Assembly (NCBI RefSeq): GCF_039544205.1
Contig: NZ_BAABLF010000029.1
Span: forward strand, 62,001-126,000
Direction: 5' to 3'
Origin: Ferrimonas gelatinilytica
Lineage (GTDB): Bacteria > Pseudomonadota > Gammaproteobacteria > Enterobacterales > Shewanellaceae
DNA length: 64,000 bases
Under the pieces are notes generated by a model. It did no database searches. It was given only the letters and a program-made list of their open reading frames with translations, and was not told the DNA's origin. Made by a program: the position numbers and the translations under genes. The first letter of the stretch is position 1. Each line of letters opens with the position of its first letter. Of this stretch, positions 51,985 through 59,420 are shown piece by piece.

Positions 51985-53733
51985 ATGAAAGAGCATATTC
52001 AGCATTTACTTGAACAAACCATCAGCAGTCTGAAGGACCAGGCCGTTATCCCCCAGGATGCCGCACCCCGAGTTCAGGTTGACCGCACCAAAGACAAGAG
52101 TCACGGTGATGTGGCCACCAACCTGGCGATGATGCTGGCCAAGCCCGCCGGCAAGAATCCCCGTGAACTGGCCCAGCTGATTATCGATAACCTGCCCGCC
52201 TCCGACCTGGTCGCCAAAACCGAGATCGCCGGGCCGGGCTTCATCAACTTCTTTATCGACAGTGGCCACCAGGCCCGCCAGGTGGAAGCGATCGCCTCCG
52301 ATCCCCGCGCCGGCATCGCCCCGGTTGAGCAGCCGCAGATCATCGTTTCCGATTACTCCGCCCCCAACGTGGCCAAGGAGATGGCGGTCCACCACATCCG
52401 CAGTACCGTGATCGGCGATGCCGTCACCCGTACCCTGGAGTTCCTGGGCCACAAGGTGACCCGTGCCAACCACATCGGCGACTGGGGAACCCAGTTCGGC
52501 ATGCTGATCGCCTACATGGAAAAAGTCGAAGGCGAAAATGATGCCGAGATGAAGCTGTCCGACCTGGAAGCCTTCTACCTCGAGGCCAAGAAGTGTTACG
52601 ACGAGGATCCCGAGTTCGGTGAACGTGCCCGTAACTACGTGGTCAAGCTGCAAAGCGGTGATGCCTACTGCGAGAAGATGTGGCGCAAGCTGGTGGATAT
52701 CACCATGGAGCAGAACCAGGCGATCTACGACCGCCTCGGCGTCTCCCTGACCAACGAGGATGTGGCCGGCGAAAGCACCTACAACCCGATGCTGCCTGAG
52801 ATCGTCGCCGACCTGCTGGAGCAGGGGCTGGCGGTGAAGGACCAGGGCGCCACCGTAGTCTACCTGGATGAATTCAAGGGCAAGGATGGTAATGCCATGG
52901 GCGTGATCATCCGTAAGCGCGATGGCGGTTACCTCTACACCACCACCGACATCGCCGCGGCCAAGTACCGTTACGACAATTACCGCGCCGACCGTCTGCT
53001 CTACTTCATCGACTCCCGCCAGGCGCAGCACCTGCAGCAGGCATGGCTGATCGCCCGCAAGGCGGGCTACCTGCCGGACAGCACCACTACCGAGCACTGT
53101 GCCTTCGGCATGATGCTGGGTAAGGATGGCAAGCCGTTCAAGACCCGCTCCGGCGGCACGGTCAAACTGTCCGGTTTGCTCGAAGAGGCCCACCAGCGCG
53201 CCCTCAAGCTGATCGGCGAAAAGAACCCGGATCTGCAGGGTGAGGAGCTGGAGCACATCGCCCACACCGTCGCGATGGCATCGGTAAAATACTCCGACCT
53301 GTCCAAGAACCGGACCACCGACTACGTGTTCGACTGGGACAATATGCTCACCTTTGAGGGCAACACGGCGCCCTACATGCTCTATGCCTACAGCCGGATC
53401 CAGTCGATCTTCCGCAAGGCTGGCGTACAGGCGGACCAGCTCGATGGCTCCGTCACCCTGACCCATGAAAAGGAGCAGGCTCTGGCCAACAAACTGTTGC
53501 AGTTCAACGATGCGGTGCAGGGCGTAGCCAACAAGGGGATGCCGCACCTGATGTGCAGCTACCTGTTCGAGCTGGCGGGTGCCTTTATGAGCTTCTACGA
53601 AGCCTGCCCCATCAACAAGGAGGAGGTCAGTGCCGAGGATAAGGCGAGCCGCCTGCGCCTCTGCGCCGCCACCGCCAACACTCTGAAAGTTGGCCTGGGG
53701 CTGCTGGGCATCGAAACCCTGGAGCGTATGTAA
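51985..53733 (+). CDS. argS: Arginyl-tRNA synthetase
   Basis: This 582-residue class I synthetase charges tRNA-Arg. The HIGH equivalent is in SAPNVAKEMAVHHIRS (residue about 125), and the KMSKS equivalent is the weak GTVKLSG stretch, as usual for ArgRS. The N-terminal Add-1 domain ends near residue 100 (IAGPGFINFFI), and the C-terminal helical anticodon domain reads AHTVAMASVKYSDLSKNR, then ENGNTAPYMLYAYSRIQS-like. I chose the ATG at 51985 over one 13 codons upstream because of family length. It is followed by the SPOR gene after three bases, so the two are cotranscribed. Confidence 0.96.
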   Translation: MKEHIQHLLEQTISSLKDQAVIPQDAAPRVQVDRTKDKSHGDVATNLAMMLAKPAGKNPRELAQLIIDNLPASDLVAKTEIAGPGFINFFIDSGHQARQVEAIASDPRAGIAPVEQPQIIVSDYSAPNVAKEMAVHHIRSTVIGDAVTRTLEFLGHKVTRANHIGDWGTQFGMLIAYMEKVEGENDAEMKLSDLEAFYLEAKKCYDEDPEFGERARNYVVKLQSGDAYCEKMWRKLVDITMEQNQAIYDRLGVSLTNEDVAGESTYNPMLPEIVADLLEQGLAVKDQGATVVYLDEFKGKDGNAMGVIIRKRDGGYLYTTTDIAAAKYRYDNYRADRLLYFIDSRQAQHLQQAWLIARKAGYLPDSTTTEHCAFGMMLGKDGKPFKTRSGGTVKLSGLLEEAHQRALKLIGEKNPDLQGEELEHIAHTVAMASVKYSDLSKNRTTDYVFDWDNMLTFEGNTAPYMLYAYSRIQSIFRKAGVQADQLDGSVTLTHEKEQALANKLLQFNDAVQGVANKGMPHLMCSYLFELAGAFMSFYEACPINKEEVSAEDKASRLRLCAATANTLKVGLGLLGIETLERM

Positions 53734-53736
53734 CCG

Positions 53737-54327
53737 ATGACGCGGAACCGTGCGGGTAAGGGACGTTCCCGCTCCGATCGCAACCGGGCCGGCGCCAGCC
53801 GCGCCCGGCGTCGAAACCCAACCCCTGTAAAGTCGCACTTCCCCTGGCGCGTTGTCCTCTTGCTGGTGGCACTGCTGTGCCTCTTTGGCTACGTGTTGAT
53901 CAGCATTCAGGGGGCCAGCGAGGAGGGGGAGCGCCAGGATAGCGGGTCCAGCCAGTCGACTCAGCAGCAGACCCAAGTACCCGCTGAACCGGCCGATCCT
54001 TTGCCACAGGCTCCCACCGAGCACTGGGAGTTTATCGATACCCTCCCCAACAAGGAGGTGCCGATCGAGCTGCCGGAGCAGACCCAGAGCGGCGGCCCCT
54101 ACCAGATGCAGTGCGGCTCCTTCCGTACAGACGAGCAGGCCCAGACCATGCGCGCTACCATCGCCTTCGCAGGGGTTGAATCCCAGGTCCGTCGGACCGA
54201 GGGAAGCAACGGCGTCTGGTACCGGGTGGTGCTCGGACCCTACGAGCGCAAACGCAACGCGGAGGCGGACCGACATCGCCTGCAGAAGGTAGGGATCAAC
54301 GGCTGCCAGATCTGGAACTGGAACTAG
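53737..54327 (+). CDS. FtsN-like SPOR-domain cell division protein
   Basis: This 196-residue bitopic protein has a very basic cytoplasmic N-terminus (residues 1-34), one membrane helix (about 38-57), a Gln/Pro/Ser-rich periplasmic linker (about 60-120), and a C-terminal SPOR domain (about 122-195; GPYQMQCGSF and VWYRVVLGPYERKRNAE). SPOR domains bind denuded glycan strands at the septum. This is the position and architecture of FtsN in Shewanella and E. coli, where ftsN lies just before hslV; here a DTW gene and a reductase intervene before hslV. It begins three bases after argS and ends at the terminator 54329-54359. Confidence 0.85.
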   Translation: MTRNRAGKGRSRSDRNRAGASRARRRNPTPVKSHFPWRVVLLLVALLCLFGYVLISIQGASEEGERQDSGSSQSTQQQTQVPAEPADPLPQAPTEHWEFIDTLPNKEVPIELPEQTQSGGPYQMQCGSFRTDEQAQTMRATIAFAGVESQVRRTEGSNGVWYRVVLGPYERKRNAEADRHRLQKVGINGCQIWNWN

Positions 54328-54328
54328 G

Positions 54329-54359
54329 AAAAAACGCCGGACTCGTTCCGGCGTTTTTT
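54329..54359 (+). terminator. Terminator after the FtsN-like gene
   Basis: A perfect 12-bp stem (AAAAAACGCCGG with CCGGCGTTTTTT) around a 7-base loop has A-runs and T-runs on both sides, so it can act on either strand. It begins a few bases after the SPOR gene stop. Confidence 0.95.
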
Positions 54360-54419
54360 GATTCCGCGCCCCCACGCTGTACCCTTACCCCCAACCTCGG
54401 CTATCCGAATCTCACCGCC

Positions 54420-55019
54420 ATGCCCAAGCGTGTCCTATGCCCGCGATGCGAGCGCCCCAGCACAGTCTGTCTCTGCCATGCCATCACACCCCTGGAGCAT
54501 AAATTGCCGGTGGAGATCCTGATCCACCCCAGTGAGCTCAAGGCCGCCAAGGGGACCGCCCGACTGACCGCCCAAGTGTTACAGCATTGCCGCCTTTGGC
54601 CCGGAGAAGACGAAGCGGATTTTGCGCCCCTGAGAGCCGCCCTCGGTGACCGGCCCGCCTACCTGCTCTACCCGGGTAAAAATGCCCAGCCGGTAGAGCA
54701 AACCCGACTGCCCGAACAGGCACAGTTGCTGCTGCTGGACGGCACCTGGGGCAAGACCCATAAGATCCTGAAACTTAACCCCTGGCTGGACGCCTTGCCC
54801 CGGCTCAGCTTTGCCGAGGCCCCCGCCGGGCGCTACGAGATCCGCAAAGCTCACCGGGCCGATAGCCTATCCACTCTGGAGGCCACCGCCTACGCCCTGC
54901 AAAAACTGGAGGGCTGTGACCCTGAGCCGCTCTATCGTGCCTTCGAAGCACTCAAACAGAGCCAACTCGCCCATATGCCCGAGGCGGTTCGCCTGCGCTA
55001 TCGCTCCGAAAAGCGATGA
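54420..55019 (+). CDS. tapT: tRNA-uridine aminocarboxypropyltransferase (TapT/DTW family)
   Basis: This 199-residue protein has the zinc-binding N-terminus CPRCERPSTVCLCH (four Cys) and the DGTW motif (in LLLLDGTWGKTHK near residue 105), the mark of DTW-domain enzymes. TapT adds the aminocarboxypropyl group of S-adenosylmethionine to U47 of tRNAs in E. coli. Length and motifs fit TapT (YfiP) better than the other DTW branches, but the exact tRNA position is inferred. It is monocistronic after the strong terminator and before a Fur-like site. Confidence 0.85.
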   Translation: MPKRVLCPRCERPSTVCLCHAITPLEHKLPVEILIHPSELKAAKGTARLTAQVLQHCRLWPGEDEADFAPLRAALGDRPAYLLYPGKNAQPVEQTRLPEQAQLLLLDGTWGKTHKILKLNPWLDALPRLSFAEAPAGRYEIRKAHRADSLSTLEATAYALQKLEGCDPEPLYRAFEALKQSQLAHMPEAVRLRYRSEKR

Positions 55020-55046
55020 AGCAATCCCCTCCACCCTCGACAAATA

Positions 55047-55069
55047 CAAATGAGATTTGTTATCATTTG
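55047..55069. promoter_or_regulatory. Fur-box-like operator before the small ORF
   Basis: A 23-bp inverted repeat with CAAATGA and TCATTTG arms has the core AATGAGATTTGTTATCATT, which follows the Fur pattern TGANATNNTTATCA in most positions. It lies 28-50 bases before the small gene at 55098. It looks like a strong candidate for iron-dependent repression. Confidence 0.6.
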
Positions 55070-55097
55070 TTGCGCTGATTTTCGATAGGAGGAGGCT

Positions 55098-55352
55098 ATG
55101 GCACAGATCCAGATCGGCATCGACAGTGAGTTGTTGGCGCAACTGCTGAAGGGGCGGGACCTTTGCGTCGCCCGCTTAGTGCCACTGAACCCTGGGAGCA
55201 AGCAGTGGTTGTGGCACTTCTGCCTGGAGCACTGCCAAGAAGAGATCGTCCTCTCTGGCTCTCCAGATACAAGCGAGCCGCGCAGGGGCGCGGCTCGGAT
55301 ACCGGTGTTAGCGGTGGGCGACGACGGCCTTACATGTACTGACCACCGTTAA
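55098..55352 (+). CDS. Small protein behind a Fur-like site
   Basis: An 84-codon frame begins ATG GCA CAG at 55098 with a textbook ribosome site (AGGAGGAGG, four bases of spacing). The N-terminal half (MAQIQIGIDSELLAQLLK, then CVARLVPLNPGSKQ) looks like real protein with three cysteines (DLCV, FCLEHC), and I have a vague impression of a small conserved family of about 50 residues ending near LEHC. The second half (GSPDTSEPRRGAARIP...) passes through a terminator-like hairpin at 55274 and overlaps phaB by 23 bases, so it is probably not conserved. The Fur-like operator suggests an iron-linked role. The function is unknown. Confidence 0.6.
   Translation: MAQIQIGIDSELLAQLLKGRDLCVARLVPLNPGSKQWLWHFCLEHCQEEIVLSGSPDTSEPRRGAARIPVLAVGDDGLTCTDHR
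55274..55297 (-). terminator. Possible terminator of phaB, inside the small ORF
   Basis: CGAGCCGCGC at 55274-55283 pairs perfectly with 55288-55297 around AGGG. On the minus strand it is followed by CTTGTATCTGG, a poor T-tract. It lies 33 bases past the phaB stop. Confidence 0.5.
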
Positions 55353-56076
55353 TGGAGAGATTGGAGCCGGTGATGAAGCCGGCGTTCTCATCCGCCAGGA
55401 AGAGCACCGCACGGGCGATCTCCTCTGGCTGGCCGAAGCGCTTCACCGGGATTTGCTGGCGGATACTCTCACGGATCTCCTCCTTGATGGCGCGGATCAT
55501 GTCGGTCTCAATGTAACCGGGGGAGATGGTGTTGACGGTAATCCCCTTGGACGCCACTTCCTGCGCCAGGGACTTGGTGAACCCGTACATGCCCGCTTTC
55601 GCGGCTGCATAGTTGGCCTGGCCAAACTGGCCCTTTTCCCCATTGATCGAAGAGATACTGATGATACGGCCATAGCCTCGGTCGATCATCGACGGGATCA
55701 CCGCCCGGGAAAGGTTAAACACGCTGTCCAGGTTGGTGTTGATCACGCTATGCCACTGCTCGGCGCTCATCTTCTTCAACTGGCCATCCCAGGTGATCCC
55801 AGCGTTGTTCACCAGTACCGAGATGGGGCCCATGGTCTCTTCGATATCCAGCACCACGCGCTGACACTCGTCAAAGTTGGATATCTCGAACGGTAACACC
55901 TTAACGCTGGGGTGGCTCTGCGCCAGCTCACCGGCGTGCTTCTCCGCATTGCTGGAGTTTGGGCGACAGCCCGCCACCACCTGATATCCGGCTTCCGACA
56001 GCGCTTTGGTCAGGGTTAATCCAATCCCCCCGAGGCCACCGGTGATAAGTGCGATTTTGGTCGTATTGCTTTCCAT
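55330..56076 (-). CDS. Acetoacetyl-CoA reductase-type short-chain dehydrogenase (PhaB-like)
   Basis: This 248-residue SDR has the Rossmann motif TGGLGGIG at residues 12-19, the NNAGITWDG segment, the catalytic Ser and Tyr-x-x-x-Lys in SISSINGEKGQFGQANYAAAK, and the C-terminal GSNLSINGGQYM of PhaB/FabG-type reductases. The NGEKGQFGQ sequence and INGGQYM ending fit PhaB, which makes (R)-3-hydroxybutyryl-CoA for polyhydroxyalkanoate; FabG is an alternative. No phaC or phaA is nearby. The ATG at 56076 was chosen because AGAGGA lies before it and the fold then starts properly; the open frame continues 12 codons upstream. Confidence 0.85.
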   Translation of the reverse strand: MESNTTKIALITGGLGGIGLTLTKALSEAGYQVVAGCRPNSSNAEKHAGELAQSHPSVKVLPFEISNFDECQRVVLDIEETMGPISVLVNNAGITWDGQLKKMSAEQWHSVINTNLDSVFNLSRAVIPSMIDRGYGRIISISSINGEKGQFGQANYAAAKAGMYGFTKSLAQEVASKGITVNTISPGYIETDMIRAIKEEIRESIRQQIPVKRFGQPEEIARAVLFLADENAGFITGSNLSINGGQYM

Positions 56077-56472
56077 GCTGACATCCTCTTCGACTTGAAA
56101 ACACCTGGTCACTATATGCGTTTTTGGTTAAAAAAACTGTGACCAATTGTCTTGGTCTGACCAACAAATAATCAGCAGCGGAGGTGATGATAATTGGGCT
56201 GTATGAGCGGAAGCGCCAATCCCGTTGAGGAGGATACAACCTGCCCCATTTTGATCCGGGCGCGCCCTCTTTCAGGGCAGAGAAGCTTGGCATTCATCGT
56301 CCACTCACCCCGGGCAGTAGAAGCCTTTCGATCCCCTTTACCGGGACACCGGGGTTGATCCTGCTCCACACCATCCCCACATCTACACTATCTGCTGGCC
56401 ACGCACCTTAGGTGTGGTGGCGCCCACCGAATCTGGCGGCCTCCGGGGCCGCTTTGTAACTAAGGGGTTTTC
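56077..56472. other. Spacer between phaB and hslV
   Basis: About 400 bases between divergent genes. The left part should contain the phaB promoter; an AT-rich patch lies near 56110-56175. The right end carries a heat-shock-type promoter candidate for hslV and a leader with a short CACCTTAGGTG hairpin. No gene is supported. Confidence 0.6.
56354..56382 (+). promoter_or_regulatory. Sigma-32-type promoter candidate for hslVU
   Basis: GTTGATC at 56354-56360 and CCCCACAT at 56375-56382 are separated by 14 bases. This resembles the heat-shock consensus CTTGAAA-N(11-16)-CCCCATNT, the -10 being the better half. It is 90 bases before hslV. Confidence 0.5.
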
Positions 56473-57009
56473 ATGACCACGATTGTGTCTGTACGCCGTG
56501 GCGATAAAGTTGTTATCGCCGGCGATGGCCAAGTCTCCCTCGGCAACACCGTGATGAAGGGCAATGCCCGCAAAGTCCGTCACCTGCATGGCGGCAAAGT
56601 GTTGGCCGGCTTCGCCGGTGCCACCGCCGATGCTTTTACCCTGTTCGAGCTGCTGGAGTCCAAACTCACCGCCCACCAGGGGCAGTTGACCCGTGCGGCG
56701 GTCGAGCTGGCGAAGGCGTGGCGGACCGAGCGCTCGCTGCAGAAGCTGGAAGCGATGCTGATCGTCGCGGACGCCCAAACCAGCCTGCTGATCTCCGGCA
56801 CCGGTGACGTGGTGGAGCCAGAGCACGAGATCATCGCCATCGGTTCCGGTGGCAACTACGCCCAGGCAGCCGGTCTGGCCCTGCTGCGCAATACCGATCT
56901 TGACGCCCGCACCATCTGCGAGAGCGCCCTGACCATCGCCGGTGAGATCTGTGTCTTCACCAACCTGAGCCAAACCATCGAAGAGCTGGCCACCAAGGAG
57001 GCAAACTGA
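56473..57009 (+). CDS. hslV: ATP-dependent protease peptidase subunit HslV
   Basis: This 178-residue proteasome-like peptidase has the N-terminal Thr nucleophile (MTTIVSVRR; Thr exposed after Met removal) and the GDGQVSLGNTVMKGNARKVR segment of the active site (partly cited). Twelve HslV subunits stack between HslU rings. The start has AAGGGG five bases upstream. Its TGA overlaps the hslU ATG by one base (TGATG), coupling the two. A heat-shock-type promoter candidate lies 90 bases upstream. Length equals E. coli HslV (176). Confidence 0.98.
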   Translation: MTTIVSVRRGDKVVIAGDGQVSLGNTVMKGNARKVRHLHGGKVLAGFAGATADAFTLFELLESKLTAHQGQLTRAAVELAKAWRTERSLQKLEAMLIVADAQTSLLISGTGDVVEPEHEIIAIGSGGNYAQAAGLALLRNTDLDARTICESALTIAGEICVFTNLSQTIEELATKEAN

Positions 57010-58337
57010 TGTCCGCCATGACCCCCCGTGAAATTGTCTCTGAACTGGACAGCCACATTATCGGCCAATCCGGCGCCAAAAAAGCCGTGGCCATCGCCCT
57101 GCGCAACCGCTGGCGCCGCATGCAGCTGGAGCCGGATCTGCGTCAGGAGGTCACCCCAAAGAACATCCTGATGATCGGCCCCACCGGGGTGGGGAAAACC
57201 GAGATTGCCCGCCGCCTCGCCAAGCTAGCCAACGCCCCCTTCATCAAGGTGGAAGCCACCAAGTTCACCGAGGTGGGCTACGTGGGCAAGGAGGTGGAGC
57301 AGATCATCCGTGATTTGACCGACTCTGCCATCAAGATGACCCGTGAGCAGGAGGTGGAGCGCAACAAGTTCCGCGCCGAGGAAGCCGCCGAGGAGCGGGT
57401 CCTGGATGCGCTGCTGCCGCCGGCCAAGGATCAATGGGGCAACGACCAGCAGAGCGACAACAGCAGCACCCGGCAGGTATTCCGCAAGAAGCTGCGTGAA
57501 GGCCAGCTGGATGACAAAGAGATTGAGGTCGAGATCGCCCAGGCCCAAATGGGGGTTGAGATCATGGCGCCTCCAGGTATGGAAGAGATGACAAGCCAGC
57601 TCCAGGGACTGTTCCAAAACCTCGGAGGCCAACAGAAAAAGCGTCGCAAGATGAAGGTCAAAGAGGCGTTCAAGGCGATGGTCGAGGAGGAGGCTGCCAA
57701 GCTGGTGAATCCGGAGGAGCTCAAGGAGAAGGCGATCGAGTCCGTCGAGCAGCACGGCATCGTGTTCCTCGATGAGATCGACAAGATCTGCAAGCGGGGC
57801 GAAGCCTCCGGGCCCGATGTATCCCGGGAGGGGGTCCAGCGCGACCTGCTGCCGCTGGTTGAGGGCTGCACCGTCAACACCAAGCACGGCATGGTCAAAA
57901 CCGACCACATCCTCTTTATCGCTTCCGGTGCCTTCCAGTTGGCCAAGCCCTCGGATCTGATCCCCGAGTTGCAGGGGCGCCTTCCTATCCGAGTGGAGCT
58001 GGACGCCCTCTCCGCCGGGGATTTCATCCGGATCCTGACCGAACCCCACGCCAGCCTGACAGAGCAGTATATCGCCCTGATGGCCACCGAAGGCGTCGAG
58101 GTCAGCTTTACCGAGAGCGGGATCGCCCGCATCGCCGAAGCCGCCTGGCAGGTCAACGAACGGACCGAGAACATCGGCGCCCGCCGACTGCACACCGTGA
58201 TGGAGCGCCTGATGGAGGAGATCTCCTTCGACGCCTCCGATCGCAGCGGTCAGAGCATCAGCATCGATGCCGACTACGTCAATCGCCACCTGGATATGTT
58301 GGTGGAAGATGAAGATCTGGCACGCTTTATTCTCTAA
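57009..58337 (+). CDS. hslU: ATP-dependent protease ATPase subunit HslU
   Basis: This 442-residue AAA+ unfoldase has Walker A GPTGVGKTEIARR near residue 60, Walker B IVFLDEIDKI near 250, the I-domain insertion (about 110-245, including ENP-like helices), and the C-terminal tail HLDMLVEDEDLARFIL that docks in HslV. It forms the HslVU complex, which degrades SulA, RcsA and misfolded proteins. It overlaps hslV by one base and is followed after 32 bases by the DUF971 gene, the usual order in this group. Confidence 0.98.
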   Translation: MSAMTPREIVSELDSHIIGQSGAKKAVAIALRNRWRRMQLEPDLRQEVTPKNILMIGPTGVGKTEIARRLAKLANAPFIKVEATKFTEVGYVGKEVEQIIRDLTDSAIKMTREQEVERNKFRAEEAAEERVLDALLPPAKDQWGNDQQSDNSSTRQVFRKKLREGQLDDKEIEVEIAQAQMGVEIMAPPGMEEMTSQLQGLFQNLGGQQKKRRKMKVKEAFKAMVEEEAAKLVNPEELKEKAIESVEQHGIVFLDEIDKICKRGEASGPDVSREGVQRDLLPLVEGCTVNTKHGMVKTDHILFIASGAFQLAKPSDLIPELQGRLPIRVELDALSAGDFIRILTEPHASLTEQYIALMATEGVEVSFTESGIARIAEAAWQVNERTENIGARRLHTVMERLMEEISFDASDRSGQSISIDADYVNRHLDMLVEDEDLARFIL

Positions 58338-58369
58338 GCTCAAGAACAAAGGGTTCAAAGGAGAGACGG

Positions 58370-58762
58370 ATGAAACCTAAGGTCACTGGCCTCAAACTCA
58401 GACAGGGATCCAAGGTGCTCGAGGTCCAGTTCGAGCACGGTGAACGCTTCACCCTAGCGTGTGAACTGTTACGGGTCTGCTCACCCTCGGCGGAGGTTCA
58501 TGGCCACGGCAACCCCGTTTTGGTGACCAACAAGCGTGACGTCAACATCGTCAAGATTGAGCCGGTGGGCAGCTACGCGGTCAAACTGGTGTTCGATGAT
58601 GGCCACGACAGCGGGCTCTACTCCTGGCAATACCTCTACGAGCTGGGCCGCAACCAGGCGCAGCTCTGGGAGGATTACCTCAACCGCCTGAAGGCCGCCA
58701 AAGCCTCACGGGAACCCTTGATCCCCATCGATGTACGGTTCTTCGAACCGGACAGCAAGTAA
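58370..58762 (+). CDS. DUF971 domain protein
   Basis: This 130-residue protein is the DUF971 (GBBH-like N-terminal) domain alone, with FEHGERFTLACELLRVCSPSAEV and DDGHDSGLYSWQYLYELG as family blocks. The same domain forms the N-terminus of gamma-butyrobetaine hydroxylase and occurs next to hslU in many gammaproteobacteria. A connection to iron-sulfur assembly has been proposed for other members; nothing here proves it. GGAGAG lies seven bases before the start. The terminator at 58769 follows. Confidence 0.88.
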   Translation: MKPKVTGLKLRQGSKVLEVQFEHGERFTLACELLRVCSPSAEVHGHGNPVLVTNKRDVNIVKIEPVGSYAVKLVFDDGHDSGLYSWQYLYELGRNQAQLWEDYLNRLKAAKASREPLIPIDVRFFEPDSK

Positions 58763-58768
58763 ACCTCC

Positions 58769-58792
58769 AGGCCACCCCAGGTGGCCTTTTTT
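58769..58792 (+). terminator. Terminator of the hslVU-DUF971 operon
   Basis: An 8-bp stem (AGGCCACC with GGTGGCCT) around CCA is followed by six T. It begins seven bases after the DUF971 stop. Confidence 0.92.
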
Positions 58793-58865
58793 CTTCCCTC
58801 TGTACAGCCCCTTATGGCACTGCCCCTCGTCTACACTGGTTACAGTTATCGTCTTGGAGCCTGCC

Positions 58866-59288
58866 ATGACTCACCCCCCCTACCATCTGCTCAACAAGTG
58901 GTTACCACAGAAAGATCAGCACCAGTGGGTGCTCGGCTGTGTTTACCATACTGCCGGCTCCGACTACCGCAAAGCCAGGGCACTGATGCTCTGCGGCGTT
59001 ATCGACTTTCGCCGCGCCAGGACCACGCTGGACCCGCGTACACCACAGGCCAGTCAACGCCTGGTGTTCCGGGGCGTCTACAGCCACAGTCGCAATCCCA
59101 TGTACCTTGGCATGCTGCTTCTGATCGGTTTGGGAACCTATCTTGCCAGCCCCGTGGCGATGTTATTGACACCCGCCTTTGTCCTCTATCTCAATCGCTA
59201 CCAGATCGCCCAGGAGGAACGAGACCTCCTGGCCAAGTTTGGCATCGAATTTGAGCGTTACTGCCGTCAGGTACGGCGGTGGATCTGA
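58866..59288 (+). CDS. Isoprenylcysteine methyltransferase-like membrane protein, atypical N-terminus
   Basis: This 140-residue protein has in its second half the phospholipid/isoprenylcysteine methyltransferase fold: RGVYSHSRNPMYLGM with the S-adenosylmethionine-binding RNPMY, and a C-terminal EERDLLAKFGIEFERYCRQV. Two membrane helices surround residues 85-110. The first 45 residues are hydrophilic (LLNKWLPQKDQHQWVLGCVYH) and do not form the two N-terminal helices expected in the family, so the front of the gene looks degenerate or replaced. GGAG lies seven bases before the ATG at 58866. The real substrate is unknown. Confidence 0.72.
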   Translation: MTHPPYHLLNKWLPQKDQHQWVLGCVYHTAGSDYRKARALMLCGVIDFRRARTTLDPRTPQASQRLVFRGVYSHSRNPMYLGMLLLIGLGTYLASPVAMLLTPAFVLYLNRYQIAQEERDLLAKFGIEFERYCRQVRRWI

Positions 59289-59420
59289 GGTTTTTTGAAG
59301 AGAGTAAAGAGGACAGGATGGGCCGTTGCTCCGCCCGTCAGACAAGCCCCGCGGCATTCGCGCATGGACAGCATCGTGGAGTCTCGGTACGAGCTGGAAA
59401 AATCTTCTCAATAGCCGGAT

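Noticed and set aside
52006..54375. 789-codon open frame on the minus strand across argS and the SPOR gene
   Set aside because: It is the antisense shadow of argS in a GC-rich gene; it spans two unrelated genes and has no motif of its own.
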